Of a stretch of DNA of 64,000 bases, positions 16,519 through 25,917 are shown one piece after another. Below the pieces are notes generated by a model, which did not search any database, was not told where the DNA came from, and was given only the letters and a program-made list of their open reading frames with translations. The position numbers and the translations under genes are program-made. Source of the stretch: Cupriavidus sp. YR651 (lineage in GTDB: Bacteria > Pseudomonadota > Gammaproteobacteria > Burkholderiales > Burkholderiaceae); contig NZ_FMYZ01000001.1 of the NCBI RefSeq assembly GCF_900101625.1, positions 1,148,304 to 1,212,303 on the forward strand, in the 5' to 3' direction. Each line of letters opens with the position of its first letter. Position 1 is the stretch's first letter.

Positions 16519-16682
16519 CGCGCTTCCTTCCAGGGGCTCGTCGAAAAGAAAGCCCCCATTATCCGCGATTTTCATCCGCGATCCGCCGCCGCCGATCCGC
16601 CAAGCTGACAGCCCGCGGTCCTGCCAGTCCCTCGGCCCCCGGTACATCGCCCGCTCCGGCCGGCAGCCGGAAGCGATTCCGC

Positions 16683-17801
16683 ATGATCTTTCAACAAGCC
16701 CTGCGACGTGAGCTCGCCTACACCGCCGGTGCGGTGTTCCTGGTGATGCTGACCTTCATGCTCACGTCGCTTGTGATCCGCATCCTCGGGATGGCCGCCA
16801 ATGGCAAGGCCAGTCCCAACGACGTGCTGATGCTCATCGGCCTGGCGACCATCGGCTACCTGTCGATCCTGCTGTCCGCCACGCTGTTCATTTCCACGCT
16901 CATCGTCCTGACCCGCTGGTACAAGGATTCGGAGATGGTGGTGTGGTTCTCGGCCGGGATTTCGCTGCGCGATTTCGTCAAGCCCGTGCTCCAGTTCGCC
17001 GCGCCATTCTTCGTCATGGCCCTGCTGCTGGGCATGTTCGCGTGGCCCTGGGCCAACCAGCAAAGTTCTCTGTTCCGTGACCGGTTCCAGCAGCGCGGCG
17101 TGCTGTCGATGATCGCCTCGGGCCGCTTTATCGAGCCGGCCAACGGCAACTACGTGCTGTTCATCGAAGGCATCGACGGCGACATGAAACACGCGCGCAA
17201 CGTGTTCGTGGCCAATGCAGAGGCCAACAAGATCGGCGTGGCGCTGTCCCACCAGGGCCAGTTCGAAACCATGCCCAACGGAGACCGCCTCGTGGTCATG
17301 GAGCACGGCCGCCGCTACGCGGGCACCCCGGGCCAGCTGAACTACCGCATCCTGGAATTCGACCGCTACGCGGTCAAGGTGGACAACAAGCCGCCCGAGA
17401 CCGAGGCGGACATGCCCGCGAAGAGCCGCTACACGCTCGACCTGATCCGCAACCCGACGCGGGAGAACCTGGGCGAACTGCTCTGGCGTATTTCCCTGCC
17501 GATCCTGGCCTTTAATTTTGTGATGATTGCGATCCCGCTGGCGTATGTGAACCCGCGCCTTGGCCGGTACACGCCACTGGTCTTCGCGGTGCTGATCTAC
17601 CTGACGTACTCCAACATGATCAACCTGTCCCAGGCATGGGTGCGCTCCGGATCGCTCTCGTTCTGGATGGCGCTGTGGCCGATCCACCTGGCCGTCTTCC
17701 TGGGGGCGCTCATGCTGTTCCGCTACCGGCAGAACCGCAGCCTGGGTGGCTGGCGCGCCGTCTTCGGCCTTGGCCGCAAGCAGGCGGGAGGCAAGGCATG
17801 A
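16683..17801 (+). CDS. lptF: LPS export ABC transporter permease LptF
   Basis: A 372-residue YjgP/YjgQ-family permease. It begins [23 protein letters not shown], has about six hydrophobic segments in two groups of three, and a periplasmic beta-jellyroll-like domain roughly between residues 130 and 260. With LptG and the ATPase LptB it extracts lipopolysaccharide from the inner membrane. Its TGA overlaps the lptG ATG by 4 bp. The lptF-pepA divergence is standard in Gram-negative bacteria. Confidence 0.95.
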   Translation: MIFQQALRRELAYTAGAVFLVMLTFMLTSLVIRILGMAANGKASPNDVLMLIGLATIGYLSILLSATLFISTLIVLTRWYKDSEMVVWFSAGISLRDFVKPVLQFAAPFFVMALLLGMFAWPWANQQSSLFRDRFQQRGVLSMIASGRFIEPANGNYVLFIEGIDGDMKHARNVFVANAEANKIGVALSHQGQFETMPNGDRLVVMEHGRRYAGTPGQLNYRILEFDRYAVKVDNKPPETEADMPAKSRYTLDLIRNPTRENLGELLWRISLPILAFNFVMIAIPLAYVNPRLGRYTPLVFAVLIYLTYSNMINLSQAWVRSGSLSFWMALWPIHLAVFLGALMLFRYRQNRSLGGWRAVFGLGRKQAGGKA

Positions 17802-18961
17802 GGGTGTTGTACGTCTACGAGCGCTATTTCGCCCGCCTGATCTACGGCGTCTTCTTCTTCATCCTGTTCGCCGTGCTGGCGCTGTTCGTGTTCTTCGACA
17901 TGCTGAGCGAGCTGGAGAGCGTGCAGGGTCGCTATACCTCGCTGATCGCGTTCTTCCACGTCATGCTGGAAGCCCCCACGCGGATCTACGAGGTCCTGCC
18001 GATCGCGGTGCTGATCAGCGCGATCTACGTGTTCTCGCAACTGGCCAGCCAGTCCGAATTCACGATCTTCCGCGTTGCCGGCCTGAATACGCGCCAGGCG
18101 CTGTTCTCGTTGTTCAAGCTGGCGATTCCGCTGGCCGTCACGACGTTCATCTTTGGTGAGTTCATCGGCCCGGCGGCCGAGCAATATGCCCAGAAGATCA
18201 AGCTGGAGGCCATCGGCGCCACGGTGTCGGCGGGCTTCCGGTCCGGGGTCTGGGTCAAGGATCGCGACAAGGACAACACGCCCGAAGGCGCCGGCAGCGA
18301 GGTGACCCGCTTCGTCAACGTGCAGGGCCTGAAGCCCGACCAGAGCATCAACGGCATCACGATCTACGAGTTCGACAAGGACTATCGCCTGCGCGTGATT
18401 CGCGTGGCGGAGGAAGGCCGCTACCAGGGCGGCCAGTCCTGGCAACTCAACAACGTCAACGAGACACGCTTCTTCGAACTGCCGCATCAGGAAGGCAGCA
18501 ATCGTGACGCACTGGCGCCGGATTTCCGCGCGGAACAGGCCAAGTTCCCGAACATGGTCATGCATTCGGAACTGACGCCCCAGATCCTTTCCGTGCTGCT
18601 GGTGACGCCGGAGCGCATGTCCACGGTGGACCTGTTCCGCTACATCCGCCATCTGCGCGACAACAAGCAGGACACCCAGCGCTACGAGATCGCGTTCTGG
18701 AAAAAGGTGGTCTACCCGCTCACGCTGTTCGTGATGGTGGCGCTGGCCCTGCCGTTCGCCTACCTGCATGCCCGTGCGGGCGCGGTGGGGGTGAAGGTGT
18801 TCGGCGGCATCATGCTGGGCCTGTCGTTCCACCTGTCCAACACGCTGTTCTCGCACGTCGGCCTGTTGCATACGTGGCCGCCGATCGTCTCGGCGCTGGT
18901 GCCCGGCACGCTATACCTCATGGTGGGGCTGACGGCGTTGCGCTGGGTGGATCGCCACTGA
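17798..18961 (+). CDS. lptG: LPS export ABC transporter permease LptG
   Basis: A 387-residue partner of LptF. It begins [20 protein letters not shown], and the C-terminal half contains RYEIAFWKKVVYPLTLFVMVALALPFAY, the coupling-helix region that contacts LptB. The ATG overlaps the lptF stop (ATGA), so the two subunits are translationally coupled. The length and the six transmembrane segments match the family. Confidence 0.95.
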   Translation: MRVLYVYERYFARLIYGVFFFILFAVLALFVFFDMLSELESVQGRYTSLIAFFHVMLEAPTRIYEVLPIAVLISAIYVFSQLASQSEFTIFRVAGLNTRQALFSLFKLAIPLAVTTFIFGEFIGPAAEQYAQKIKLEAIGATVSAGFRSGVWVKDRDKDNTPEGAGSEVTRFVNVQGLKPDQSINGITIYEFDKDYRLRVIRVAEEGRYQGGQSWQLNNVNETRFFELPHQEGSNRDALAPDFRAEQAKFPNMVMHSELTPQILSVLLVTPERMSTVDLFRYIRHLRDNKQDTQRYEIAFWKKVVYPLTLFVMVALALPFAYLHARAGAVGVKVFGGIMLGLSFHLSNTLFSHVGLLHTWPPIVSALVPGTLYLMVGLTALRWVDRH

Positions 18962-18978
18962 GCCCGGATGACCGCGCC

Positions 18979-19365
18979 ATGACGACACCCACCGCCACAC
19001 AGGGCCTCGTGCTGTTTGCGCACGGCGCGCGCGATGCCCGCTGGCGCGAGCCGTTCGACCGCCTGCACGCCAAGCTGACCGCCCTGCTGCCCCAATGCGC
19101 CGTGCGGCTGGCCTTCCTGGAACTGATGACGCCGGCGCTGCCGGACGCGCTGGCGGAGCTGGCCGGCACGGGCGCGACCGACATCACGGTGGTACCCGTC
19201 TTCTTCGGGCAAGGCGGCCACCTGCGCCGCGACCTGCCGGCGCTGATCGACCAGTGCCGCCAGCAGTACCCTGCGCTGCAGATTCGCAGCGCGGCCGCCG
19301 TCGGCGAAGCGGAGAGCGTGCTGGATGCCATCGCGGCGTATTGCGCCGGGGCGCTGACGAGCTGA
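18979..19365 (+). CDS. cbiX: CbiX-type sirohydrochlorin chelatase (short)
   Basis: A 128-residue single-domain class II chelatase that inserts Co2+ or Fe2+ into sirohydrochlorin. The two metal-binding histidines are visible as H15 in LVLFAHGARD and H81 in FFGQGGHLRRDLP. It starts 17 bp after lptG but functionally belongs with the convergent cobA and cys genes: sulfite reductase needs siroheme, and this protein could supply the final iron insertion (SirB-like role). The choice of cobalt versus iron cannot be made from sequence. Confidence 0.85.
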   Translation: MTTPTATQGLVLFAHGARDARWREPFDRLHAKLTALLPQCAVRLAFLELMTPALPDALAELAGTGATDITVVPVFFGQGGHLRRDLPALIDQCRQQYPALQIRSAAAVGEAESVLDAIAAYCAGALTS

Positions 19366-19490
19366 ACGCCGGGTCCCGGGCCATCTTGCGAAAGCGCCCT
19401 GCCGGGGCAGCGCGGCGCACAAGGGACGCGCAACCGATGCGCAATCGACGACAACCGGCAACGAGCGGCACACCACCGGCAACAACAAAA

Positions 19491-19517
19491 AAGGCCAGAG
19501 TCCTGACTCTGGCCTTC
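19491..19517. terminator. Bidirectional hairpin between cbiX and cobA
   Basis: AAGGCCAGAG (19491-19500) pairs with CTCTGGCCTT (19507-19516) around TCCTGA. An A-run precedes it and pyrimidine-rich sequence follows, so it can serve both converging transcripts; the better T-run is on the minus strand for cobA. The remainder of the 190-bp gap shows nothing else. Confidence 0.8.
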
Positions 19518-19555
19518 TGCTTTCTGCCTTCCGCTACCCGCCTTCTGCGAAATCC

Positions 19556-20332
19556 TCAGGCAGCGCGCTCGCCGTGCTCGTGGGGCTCGATGACCTCGGT
19601 CGCCCGGGTTCCCAATGCCTCGCCGATCATCAGCAGACTCGGCTGCACCGGGTCCATCCAGTGTGCGGCCTCGCCAGCGGCCATCTGGCGCAGCGTGAAC
19701 TGCCGGCTGCGCTGCCGGGGCGTGGTGGCGGCTTCCACCACCCAAGCAGGCGTCGAGGCCGGCTTGCCGCGCGCGATCAGCTGCGTCGCGATATTGGCAG
19801 CCTGGTCCCGCCCCATGTAGTAGACGATGGTGTCGGCCTTCACGTCGGCTTCCACGTCCACGGCGTCGGCAGCCTTGGCCTGCGTCGCAAACGCCACGCT
19901 GCGCGACACGCCGCGCTTCGTCAGCGGCCTGGCAATCGCGCTGGCCGCTGCAAGCGCCGCCGTAATGCCCGGCACTACCTCGTACTCGATGCCAGCCGCT
20001 TCCAGCGCCTGTAGTTCCTCGTCGGCACGGCCGAACAGCATCGGATCGCCACCCTTCAGGCGCACCACGCGTTCGTACTTGGTGGCCAGGTCGACGATCT
20101 GGCGGTTGATGAACAGCTGCGCGGTGGAACGCTGGCCGCAGCGCTTGCCCACCTCGACGAGCTGGGCCTGGGGACACCAGGCCAGCATCTCAGGGGACAC
20201 CAGCGCATCGTGCAGCACGACCTGGGCTTCGCCCAACAGTCGTGCACCACGCACCGTAATAAGGTCGGCCGCGCCGGGGCCTGCACCAATCAGGTACACC
20301 TTCCCGGCCGCCTTGCCCTGCTGCTTGTTCAT
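19556..20332 (-). CDS. cobA: Uroporphyrinogen-III C-methyltransferase
   Basis: A 258-residue SUMT enzyme that adds two methyl groups from SAM to uroporphyrinogen III, giving precorrin-2. Motifs visible are VYLIGAGPGAADLITVRG near residue 15, the second family motif VRLKGGDPMLFGRADEE near residue 90, and VVPGITAALAAAS near residue 120. It is the single-domain form, lacking the CysG dehydrogenase/ferrochelatase domain. The ATG at 20332 has the start of the fold shortly after it; the longer frame overlaps cysN. It lies 38 bp downstream of cysN on the same strand, tying siroheme synthesis to sulfate reduction. Confidence 0.93.
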   Translation of the reverse strand: MNKQQGKAAGKVYLIGAGPGAADLITVRGARLLGEAQVVLHDALVSPEMLAWCPQAQLVEVGKRCGQRSTAQLFINRQIVDLATKYERVVRLKGGDPMLFGRADEELQALEAAGIEYEVVPGITAALAAASAIARPLTKRGVSRSVAFATQAKAADAVDVEADVKADTIVYYMGRDQAANIATQLIARGKPASTPAWVVEAATTPRQRSRQFTLRQMAAGEAAHWMDPVQPSLLMIGEALGTRATEVIEPHEHGERAA

Positions 20333-20370
20333 CTCAGTCCTCGTTCCGCTTACTGTCCGATCTGTTGGGA

Positions 20371-21675
20371 TCAGGAGTATGCACGGATCATGCCGGCCGC
20401 CACGGTGTGGTGGGTGGCCTCGTCGATCAGCACGAACGCGCCCGTGGCGGGGTTGTCGCCGTAGGCATCGCACACGATCGGCTTCTGCAGCGAGATCTGC
20501 ACCGAACCGATATCGTTCAGGCGGATGTCGTGCCGGCCGGTCTCGTGCGACAGCGTGTGCACGTCCAGCACGCGATCCACCGCCGAAATGCGCGCGAACA
20601 CGCTGGCCGTGGTGTGCTTGAGCACGTACTTGCGCGACGGATTCAGCGACTCATCGTCAAACCAGCACAGGTCGGCCGTCAGCTTCTTGGCCGACACCGT
20701 CGTGGCCTCGGCGGCGACGAACATGTCACCGCGTGACACATCGACGTCTTCGGCCAGACGTACCGTCACCGTGTCGCCGGCGCTGGCCGAATCGGCCGCG
20801 CCATTCGGCGTCAGCACTTCCGCCACCACCGCTTCACGGTTGACCGGCAGCACGCGCAGCTTCTGGCCGACGCGCACGGTGCCGGCTTCGACACGGCCCG
20901 CGTAACCGCGGAAATCGTCGGACTGCGCGCCGTCCTGGCGAACCACCAGTTGCACCGGAAACCGCAGCGCGGCATCGCCCTCGGGGGCCACATCTTCCAC
21001 GGGCAGGGCCTCCAGCAGCGGCAGCAGCGGCTCGCCCTGGTACCACGGCATCGCATCGCTGGCATGCACGATGTTGTCGCCACGCAGCGCCGACACCGGC
21101 ACGTAGCGCACGTCCTTCAGGCCGAGCTGGTCCGCCAGTTCGCGATAGGCGGTGCGGATCTCGTTGAAGCGCTGCTCGCTGAATTCGACCAGATCCATCT
21201 TGTTGATGGCCACGATCACGTGTTGCAGCTCCAGCAGCTTCAGGATGGCCGAGTGGCGTTTGGTCTGCGCCAGCAATTCGGCGCGGCCGTCCTTGACGGT
21301 CACGCGCGTGGCGTCCACCAGCACGATGGCGGCGTGCGCCGTGGAGGCACCCGTCACCATGTTGCGGGTGTACTGCTCATGCCCCGGGGTATCGGCGATG
21401 ATGAACTTGCGGCGCGCGGTGGAGAAATAGCGGTACGCCACGTCGATCGTGATGCCCTGCTCGCGCTCGGCTTCCAGGCCGTCGGTCAGCAGCGAGAAGT
21501 CGATCTGCTCGCCCGCGGTGCGCTTGTTCTTGGCATTGGCCAGCGCGGTCAGCTGGTCGGACAGCACGGCCTTGCTGTCGTACAGCAGGCGGCCGATCAG
21601 CGTGCTCTTGCCGTCATCGACGGAGCCGGCGGTGATGAAGCGCAGCAGGCCTTGGTGTTGAGATTGGTGAGACAT
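20371..21675 (-). CDS. cysN: Sulfate adenylyltransferase subunit 1 (GTPase)
   Basis: A 434-residue elongation-factor-like GTPase that drives sulfate activation by CysD. GTPase motifs are GSVDDGKST (17-25), DTPGHEQY near residue 95 and NKMD near residue 150; an EF-Tu-like beta-barrel domain follows. No APS kinase (CysC) domain is fused at the C-terminus, consistent with direct APS reduction by the neighbouring CysH. ATG 21675 is supported by AAGGA upstream. It follows cysD after 140 bp. Confidence 0.95.
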   Translation of the reverse strand: MSHQSQHQGLLRFITAGSVDDGKSTLIGRLLYDSKAVLSDQLTALANAKNKRTAGEQIDFSLLTDGLEAEREQGITIDVAYRYFSTARRKFIIADTPGHEQYTRNMVTGASTAHAAIVLVDATRVTVKDGRAELLAQTKRHSAILKLLELQHVIVAINKMDLVEFSEQRFNEIRTAYRELADQLGLKDVRYVPVSALRGDNIVHASDAMPWYQGEPLLPLLEALPVEDVAPEGDAALRFPVQLVVRQDGAQSDDFRGYAGRVEAGTVRVGQKLRVLPVNREAVVAEVLTPNGAADSASAGDTVTVRLAEDVDVSRGDMFVAAEATTVSAKKLTADLCWFDDESLNPSRKYVLKHTTASVFARISAVDRVLDVHTLSHETGRHDIRLNDIGSVQISLQKPIVCDAYGDNPATGAFVLIDEATHHTVAAGMIRAYS

Positions 21676-21754
21676 GCTAAATCCTTGTTCAATCGGCCTC
21701 GCGCCGTTTGCTCCGGTGCATAGACGGGATACAGCGCTAGGCGCGTGAGGGCGA

Positions 21755-21773
21755 CGTGTACATGTGGTACACG
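21755..21773. repeat. Inverted repeat in the cysD-cysN gap
   Basis: CGTGTAC and GTACACG form a perfect 7-bp stem around ATGTG in the unusually long 140-bp gap between two genes whose products form one enzyme. It has no T-run. It could be a regulatory or RNA-processing element. Confidence 0.35.
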
Positions 21774-21815
21774 AGCACTCGCGCAACGACGCGATGTGCC
21801 CGTATATGCATCCGG

Positions 21816-22775
21816 TTAGAAGTAGCCTTCCTTCTTGCGGCGCTCCATCGATGCCTCGCTGGTCTGGTCGTCCATGCGCGTGGCACCGCGTTCGGTGATC
21901 TCGGTCACCGCGGTCTCGGCGATGATCTCCACCGGCGTGGCGGCGGTGCTGGCCACCGGGCAGGTGCAGCTGATGTCGCCCACGGTACGGAAGCGGACCG
22001 ACAGCACTTCGCTTTCGTCGCCATCCTGCTTCGGCGTGATCGGCGTCACCGGCACCAGCAGGCCGTTCTTGCGCACCACTTCGCGCTGGTGCGCGTAGTA
22101 GATCGGCGGCAGGGCCAGGTTCTCGCGGGCGATGTATTGCCACACGTCCAGCTCCGTCCAGTTGGAGATCGGGAACACGCGCATCTGTTCGCCCTGCGCC
22201 ATGCGTGCGTTGTACAGGCTCCACAGTTCCGGGCGCTGGGCCTTCGGGTCCCATTGGCCGAACTCGTCGCGGAACGAGAAGATGCGCTCCTTGGCGCGGG
22301 CCTTCTCTTCGTCGCGGCGGGCGCCGCCCATCAGCGCGTCGTACTTGTTCGCCTCGATGGTTTCCAGCAGCGTCACGGCCTGCGCGGCGTTGCGCGAATC
22401 GGTTTCCTTGCGCAGGCGCACGGTGCCGCGCTTGATGGAATCTTCCACATGGCCCACCACCAGGCGCGCGCCCAGTTCGGCCACGCGCTGGTCACGGAAG
22501 GCGATGACTTCCGGATAGTTGTGGCCAGTGTCGATGTGCACGAGCGGGAACGGCAGCTCCACCTTGCGGTCGCCCAGGCGGAACGCCTTCAGCGCCAGGT
22601 GCAGCATGACGATCGAGTCCTTGCCGCCGGAGAACAGCAGCGCCGGGTTGCGGCACTCGGCCACCACCTCGCGGATGATGTAGATCGATTCGGCTTCCAG
22701 CCGGTCGAGGTGGTCGTTCTGGACCTGAAGCAGGTGTTCAACGCCTGCGTCTGCGATGTCGTTCATGATGCCCAT
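21816..22775 (-). CDS. cysD: Sulfate adenylyltransferase subunit 2
   Basis: A 319-residue catalytic subunit of ATP sulfurylase, making APS from sulfate and ATP. The PP-loop SGGKDS lies at 49-54, HIDTGHNYPE near residue 80, and the conserved C-terminal RRKKEGYF ends the protein. I chose ATG 22775 (AGGA five bases before it); an ATG three codons later is also possible. It begins 25 bp after the cysH stop. Confidence 0.95.
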   Translation of the reverse strand: MGIMNDIADAGVEHLLQVQNDHLDRLEAESIYIIREVVAECRNPALLFSGGKDSIVMLHLALKAFRLGDRKVELPFPLVHIDTGHNYPEVIAFRDQRVAELGARLVVGHVEDSIKRGTVRLRKETDSRNAAQAVTLLETIEANKYDALMGGARRDEEKARAKERIFSFRDEFGQWDPKAQRPELWSLYNARMAQGEQMRVFPISNWTELDVWQYIARENLALPPIYYAHQREVVRKNGLLVPVTPITPKQDGDESEVLSVRFRTVGDISCTCPVASTAATPVEIIAETAVTEITERGATRMDDQTSEASMERRKKEGYF

Positions 22776-22800
22776 GTCGTTCCTGGCCTCAGTTATCTGT

Positions 22801-23604
22801 TTAATGCTTGATGTTCTGCTCGTGGAGGCCGCACTCTTTCGAGTCCTTTGACTCCCACCACCACCGTCCGGCGCGCACATCCTCGCCGGCCTTGACGGCC
22901 CGCGTACACGGCTCGCAGCCAATGCTCGGGTAGCCCTTGGCATGCAGCGCGTTGACCGGAACGTTGTGGCGCACCAGGTAGGCCCACACCTCGGCTTCGG
23001 TCCAGTCGGCCAGCGGATTGAACTTGGGGATGCCGCGTGCTTCGTCCAGTTCCTCGAACGGCAGCTCGGCGCGCGTCACGGCCTGCTCGCGGCGCTGGCC
23101 CGTCATCCACGCATCGGCATGCGACAGCGCGCGGTTCAGCGGCTCCACCTTGCGGATGCCGCAGCAGTCCTTGCGCAGGTCCACGCTGTCGTAGAAGCCG
23201 TTCAGGCCGTTCTTCTTCACGTAGTTGTCCACGGCTTCCTGATCGGGCGTGAACTGCTCGATCGTGTAGCCGTAGTGCGACTCGACCTGATCCAGCACGG
23301 CCAGCGTCTCCGCGTGCAGGCGGCCCGTGTTCAGCGTGAACACGCGCACGCCGGCGCGCACGGCGTCGGAGCCACGCAGGATCGCGTCGGTCAGCACCAT
23401 GTCCTCGGCGGCCAGGCTGGTGGCAAAGCGCGCACGGAAGAAGCGCCCGGCGATACCGGCCAGACGTTCGGCCAGCGCGCGTTCCTTGGCTTCGAGTGCC
23501 TCCACCGTGCCGGTGTAGAGCGGCATCGACCACAGCGCTGGGGGGCGCAGGGTCGACGTGGCCGCCTCTTCCACCACGGAGATGTCGGAGAGCGCAGTGC
23601 TCAT
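22801..23604 (-). CDS. cysH: Adenylyl-sulfate (APS) reductase, [4Fe-4S] type
   Basis: A 267-residue CysH-family protein that reduces activated sulfate to sulfite using thioredoxin or glutaredoxin. It carries two extra cysteine pairs, KDCCGIRK (C147, C148) and GCEPC (C230, C233), which ligate the [4Fe-4S] cluster of APS reductases and are absent from PAPS reductases. The redox-active Cys is in KECGLHE (C258). Its ATG overlaps the stop of the DUF934 gene by 4 bp. The APS-type assignment agrees with the lack of a cysC in this locus. Confidence 0.94.
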   Translation of the reverse strand: MSTALSDISVVEEAATSTLRPPALWSMPLYTGTVEALEAKERALAERLAGIAGRFFRARFATSLAAEDMVLTDAILRGSDAVRAGVRVFTLNTGRLHAETLAVLDQVESHYGYTIEQFTPDQEAVDNYVKKNGLNGFYDSVDLRKDCCGIRKVEPLNRALSHADAWMTGQRREQAVTRAELPFEELDEARGIPKFNPLADWTEAEVWAYLVRHNVPVNALHAKGYPSIGCEPCTRAVKAGEDVRAGRWWWESKDSKECGLHEQNIKH

Positions 23605-24185
23605 GCCGCGCCCCGGGTGCTGCCGGCCGTCACGTCGGCGCGCGCGCGGCGGAACAGCGGCAGCGGCTCGTCCACGGAAGCCTGGTAGGCCACGGTGAAT
23701 TCGGTGAAGCCCTTGATGGCGTCATCGATGTTCTTGTCGGCACGCACCGCGAAGGCGTCAAACCCGCAGCGCTTCATGAAGTTGAGCTGGTCGCGCAGCA
23801 CATCGCCGATGGCGCGCAGCTGACCGGCCCAGTGATAACGGGTGCGCAGCAGGTATGCCGTCGAGAAGCCGCGGCCATCGCGGAACACCGGGAAATCCAC
23901 GGCCACCAGCGAGACGCGGTCGAAAACGGCCTCCGCATCGCCGGGTTCGTCTTCCGGTGCCAGCCACACGCCGGTGATGGCCTTGTCGCGGCCGGCCAGC
24001 AGGGCTTCGTGCGCACGCCACACCGACAGCGGGAACAGCACGGCGTCCTGGCCTTGCGCGGCGGCGGCTACCTTGGCTTCGTCGAGCGTCTCGCCCTCAG
24101 CGGCACGCAGCACGGTCCAGTTGTCGTCGACGATGACGGGACGGACCTCGGCGGCATCGCGTTGCAGTTGAATGATCTTTGCCAT
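23601..24185 (-). CDS. DUF934 protein of the sulfate-reduction operon
   Basis: A 194-residue protein containing VDFPVFRDGRGFSTAYLLRTRYHW followed by GQLRAIGDVLRDQLNFMKRCGFDAF, the conserved core of DUF934. It has no signal peptide or cofactor motif that I recognise. The family lies between sulfite reductase and cysH in many betaproteobacteria and alphaproteobacteria, and an accessory role in sulfite reduction, such as electron transfer or assembly, has been proposed from that context. Here it is 18 bp downstream of cysI and overlaps cysH by 4 bp, so the three are co-translated. Confidence 0.8.
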   Translation of the reverse strand: MAKIIQLQRDAAEVRPVIVDDNWTVLRAAEGETLDEAKVAAAAQGQDAVLFPLSVWRAHEALLAGRDKAITGVWLAPEDEPGDAEAVFDRVSLVAVDFPVFRDGRGFSTAYLLRTRYHWAGQLRAIGDVLRDQLNFMKRCGFDAFAVRADKNIDDAIKGFTEFTVAYQASVDEPLPLFRRARADVTAGSTRGAA

Positions 24186-24203
24186 GTTCAGTCTCTCCGG
24201 TCT

Positions 24204-25886
24204 TCAGGCTTCGGCGCGTTCTTCACGCTGCTTGTCGGCGTACACACGCTCCTTGAACGGGGCGATGCCGATACGGCCAAGCGTGTCGATGAAGCGCTCG
24301 TCCTCGACGCGGTGAGCGACGAAGGTATCGATGATGCGGCTGACCACTTCAGGCATTTCCTCGGCGCTGAACGACGGGCCGATGACCTTGCCGAGCGCCG
24401 ACTTGTTGCCCTGGGCACCGCCCAGCGTGACCTGGTACCACTCGGAACCATCCTTGTCCACGCCCAGCACGCCGATGTTGCCCACGTGGTGGTGGCCGCA
24501 AGCGTTGATGCAGCCCGAGATGTTCAGCGAGATTTCGCCCAGGTCGTAGACGTAGTCGAGATCGTCGAAACGCTCCTGGATCGCCAGCGCGATGGGGATC
24601 GACTTGGCATTGGCCAGCGAGCAGAAATCGCCGCCCGGGCAGGCGATGATGTCGGTCAGCAGGCCGATGTTGGCGGTGGCCAGGCCAGCCTTCTTCGCTT
24701 CCTGCCACAGCGCGAACAGATCGCGCTTCTTCACGTCCGGCAGCACGAGGTTCTGTTCGTGCGCCACGCGCAGTTCGCCAAAGCCGTAGCGGTCGGCCAG
24801 GTCGGCCACGGTGTCCATCTGCTTGTCGGTGGCATCGCCCGGGGGCGAGACCGGACCCGGCTTGGTCGACAGCGTCACCGCTGCGTAGCCCGGCACCTTG
24901 TGGCCGTGCACGTTGCGGCTGACCCAGCGCGCGAACGCCTTGTCCTCGAGCAGGTGGTTCTCGAACGAGGTATCGGTGTCCGGCAGCTTCTCGTAGGCGG
25001 GTGGCTGGAAGTACTGCGCCACGCGGTCGAACTCGGCCTGCGTGACGGTCGCCGGGCCGTCCTTGCTGTGCTGCCATTCTTCCTCGACCTCGGCGGCGAA
25101 CTTCTCGGCGCCGATGGCCTTCACCAGGATCTTGATCCGGGCCTTGTACTTGTTGTCGCGGCGGCCATAGCGGTTGTACACGCGGATCGCGGACTCGACG
25201 TAGGTCAGCATGTGCTGCCACGGCAGGTCGTCCTTGATGATCGTGCCCAGGATCGGCGTACGACCCAGGCCGCCACCGGCCAGGATGCGCAGGCGCGTCT
25301 CGCCCTGCGCGTTCCGGTAGGCGTAGATGCCAATGTCGTGCATCTGCACCACGGCGCGGTCATCGGCCGAGGCCGAGATGGCGATCTTGAACTTGCGCGG
25401 CAGGAACGCGAATTCCGGCTGGAACGTGCTCCACTGGCGCAGCAGTTCGGCCAGCACGCGCGGGTCGACGGACTCGTCCGGCGCCACGCCGGCAAAGTGG
25501 TCGGTGGTGATGTTGCGCACGCAGTTGCCGGAGGTCTGGATGCCGTGCATTTCCACGCTGGCCAGGTCCGCCAGCACGTCGGGCACGCGCTCCAGCTCCA
25601 TCCAGTTGTACTGGATGTTCTGGCGGGTGGAGAAGTGGCCGTAGCCGCGGTCGTATTCGCGGGCGATGTGGGCCAGCATGCGCATCTGCTTCGAAGCCAG
25701 CAGGCCGTACGGAATGGCCACGCGCAGCATGTAGGCATGGCGCTGCATGTACAGGCCGTTCTGCAGCCGCAGCGGCAGGAATTCTTCCTCGGTCAGCTCG
25801 TCGGACAGGCGGCGACGCACCTGGTCACGGAACTGGGCAACGCGCTCCTGGACGATGCGCTGGTCGTATTGATCGTACTGATACAT
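24204..25886 (-). CDS. cysI: Nitrite/sulfite reductase hemoprotein
   Basis: A 560-residue siroheme/[4Fe-4S] reductase that takes sulfite to sulfide with six electrons. The cluster-siroheme ligands are C416 and C422 (ACPGGDFC) and C459 and C463 (SGCINAC), in the classical Cx5C...Cx3C spacing. The substrate-binding Arg/Lys region appears as RQNIQYNW near residue 88 and NCVRNIT near residue 121. No CysJ flavoprotein gene is adjacent, so the electron donor is probably a ferredoxin or another partner. Nitrite reduction is an alternative, but the cys context favours sulfite. Confidence 0.92.
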   Translation of the reverse strand: MYQYDQYDQRIVQERVAQFRDQVRRRLSDELTEEEFLPLRLQNGLYMQRHAYMLRVAIPYGLLASKQMRMLAHIAREYDRGYGHFSTRQNIQYNWMELERVPDVLADLASVEMHGIQTSGNCVRNITTDHFAGVAPDESVDPRVLAELLRQWSTFQPEFAFLPRKFKIAISASADDRAVVQMHDIGIYAYRNAQGETRLRILAGGGLGRTPILGTIIKDDLPWQHMLTYVESAIRVYNRYGRRDNKYKARIKILVKAIGAEKFAAEVEEEWQHSKDGPATVTQAEFDRVAQYFQPPAYEKLPDTDTSFENHLLEDKAFARWVSRNVHGHKVPGYAAVTLSTKPGPVSPPGDATDKQMDTVADLADRYGFGELRVAHEQNLVLPDVKKRDLFALWQEAKKAGLATANIGLLTDIIACPGGDFCSLANAKSIPIALAIQERFDDLDYVYDLGEISLNISGCINACGHHHVGNIGVLGVDKDGSEWYQVTLGGAQGNKSALGKVIGPSFSAEEMPEVVSRIIDTFVAHRVEDERFIDTLGRIGIAPFKERVYADKQREERAEA

Positions 25887-25917
25887 GGTGTGGGTCCGTT
25901 CAGTATTCGGTGAATGC

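Noticed and set aside
23496..25913. An 805-residue open frame antisense to cysI and the DUF934 gene
   Set aside because: It is the shadow of conserved genes with intact cofactor motifs; its composition is His/Arg/Val-rich and no domain is recognisable.
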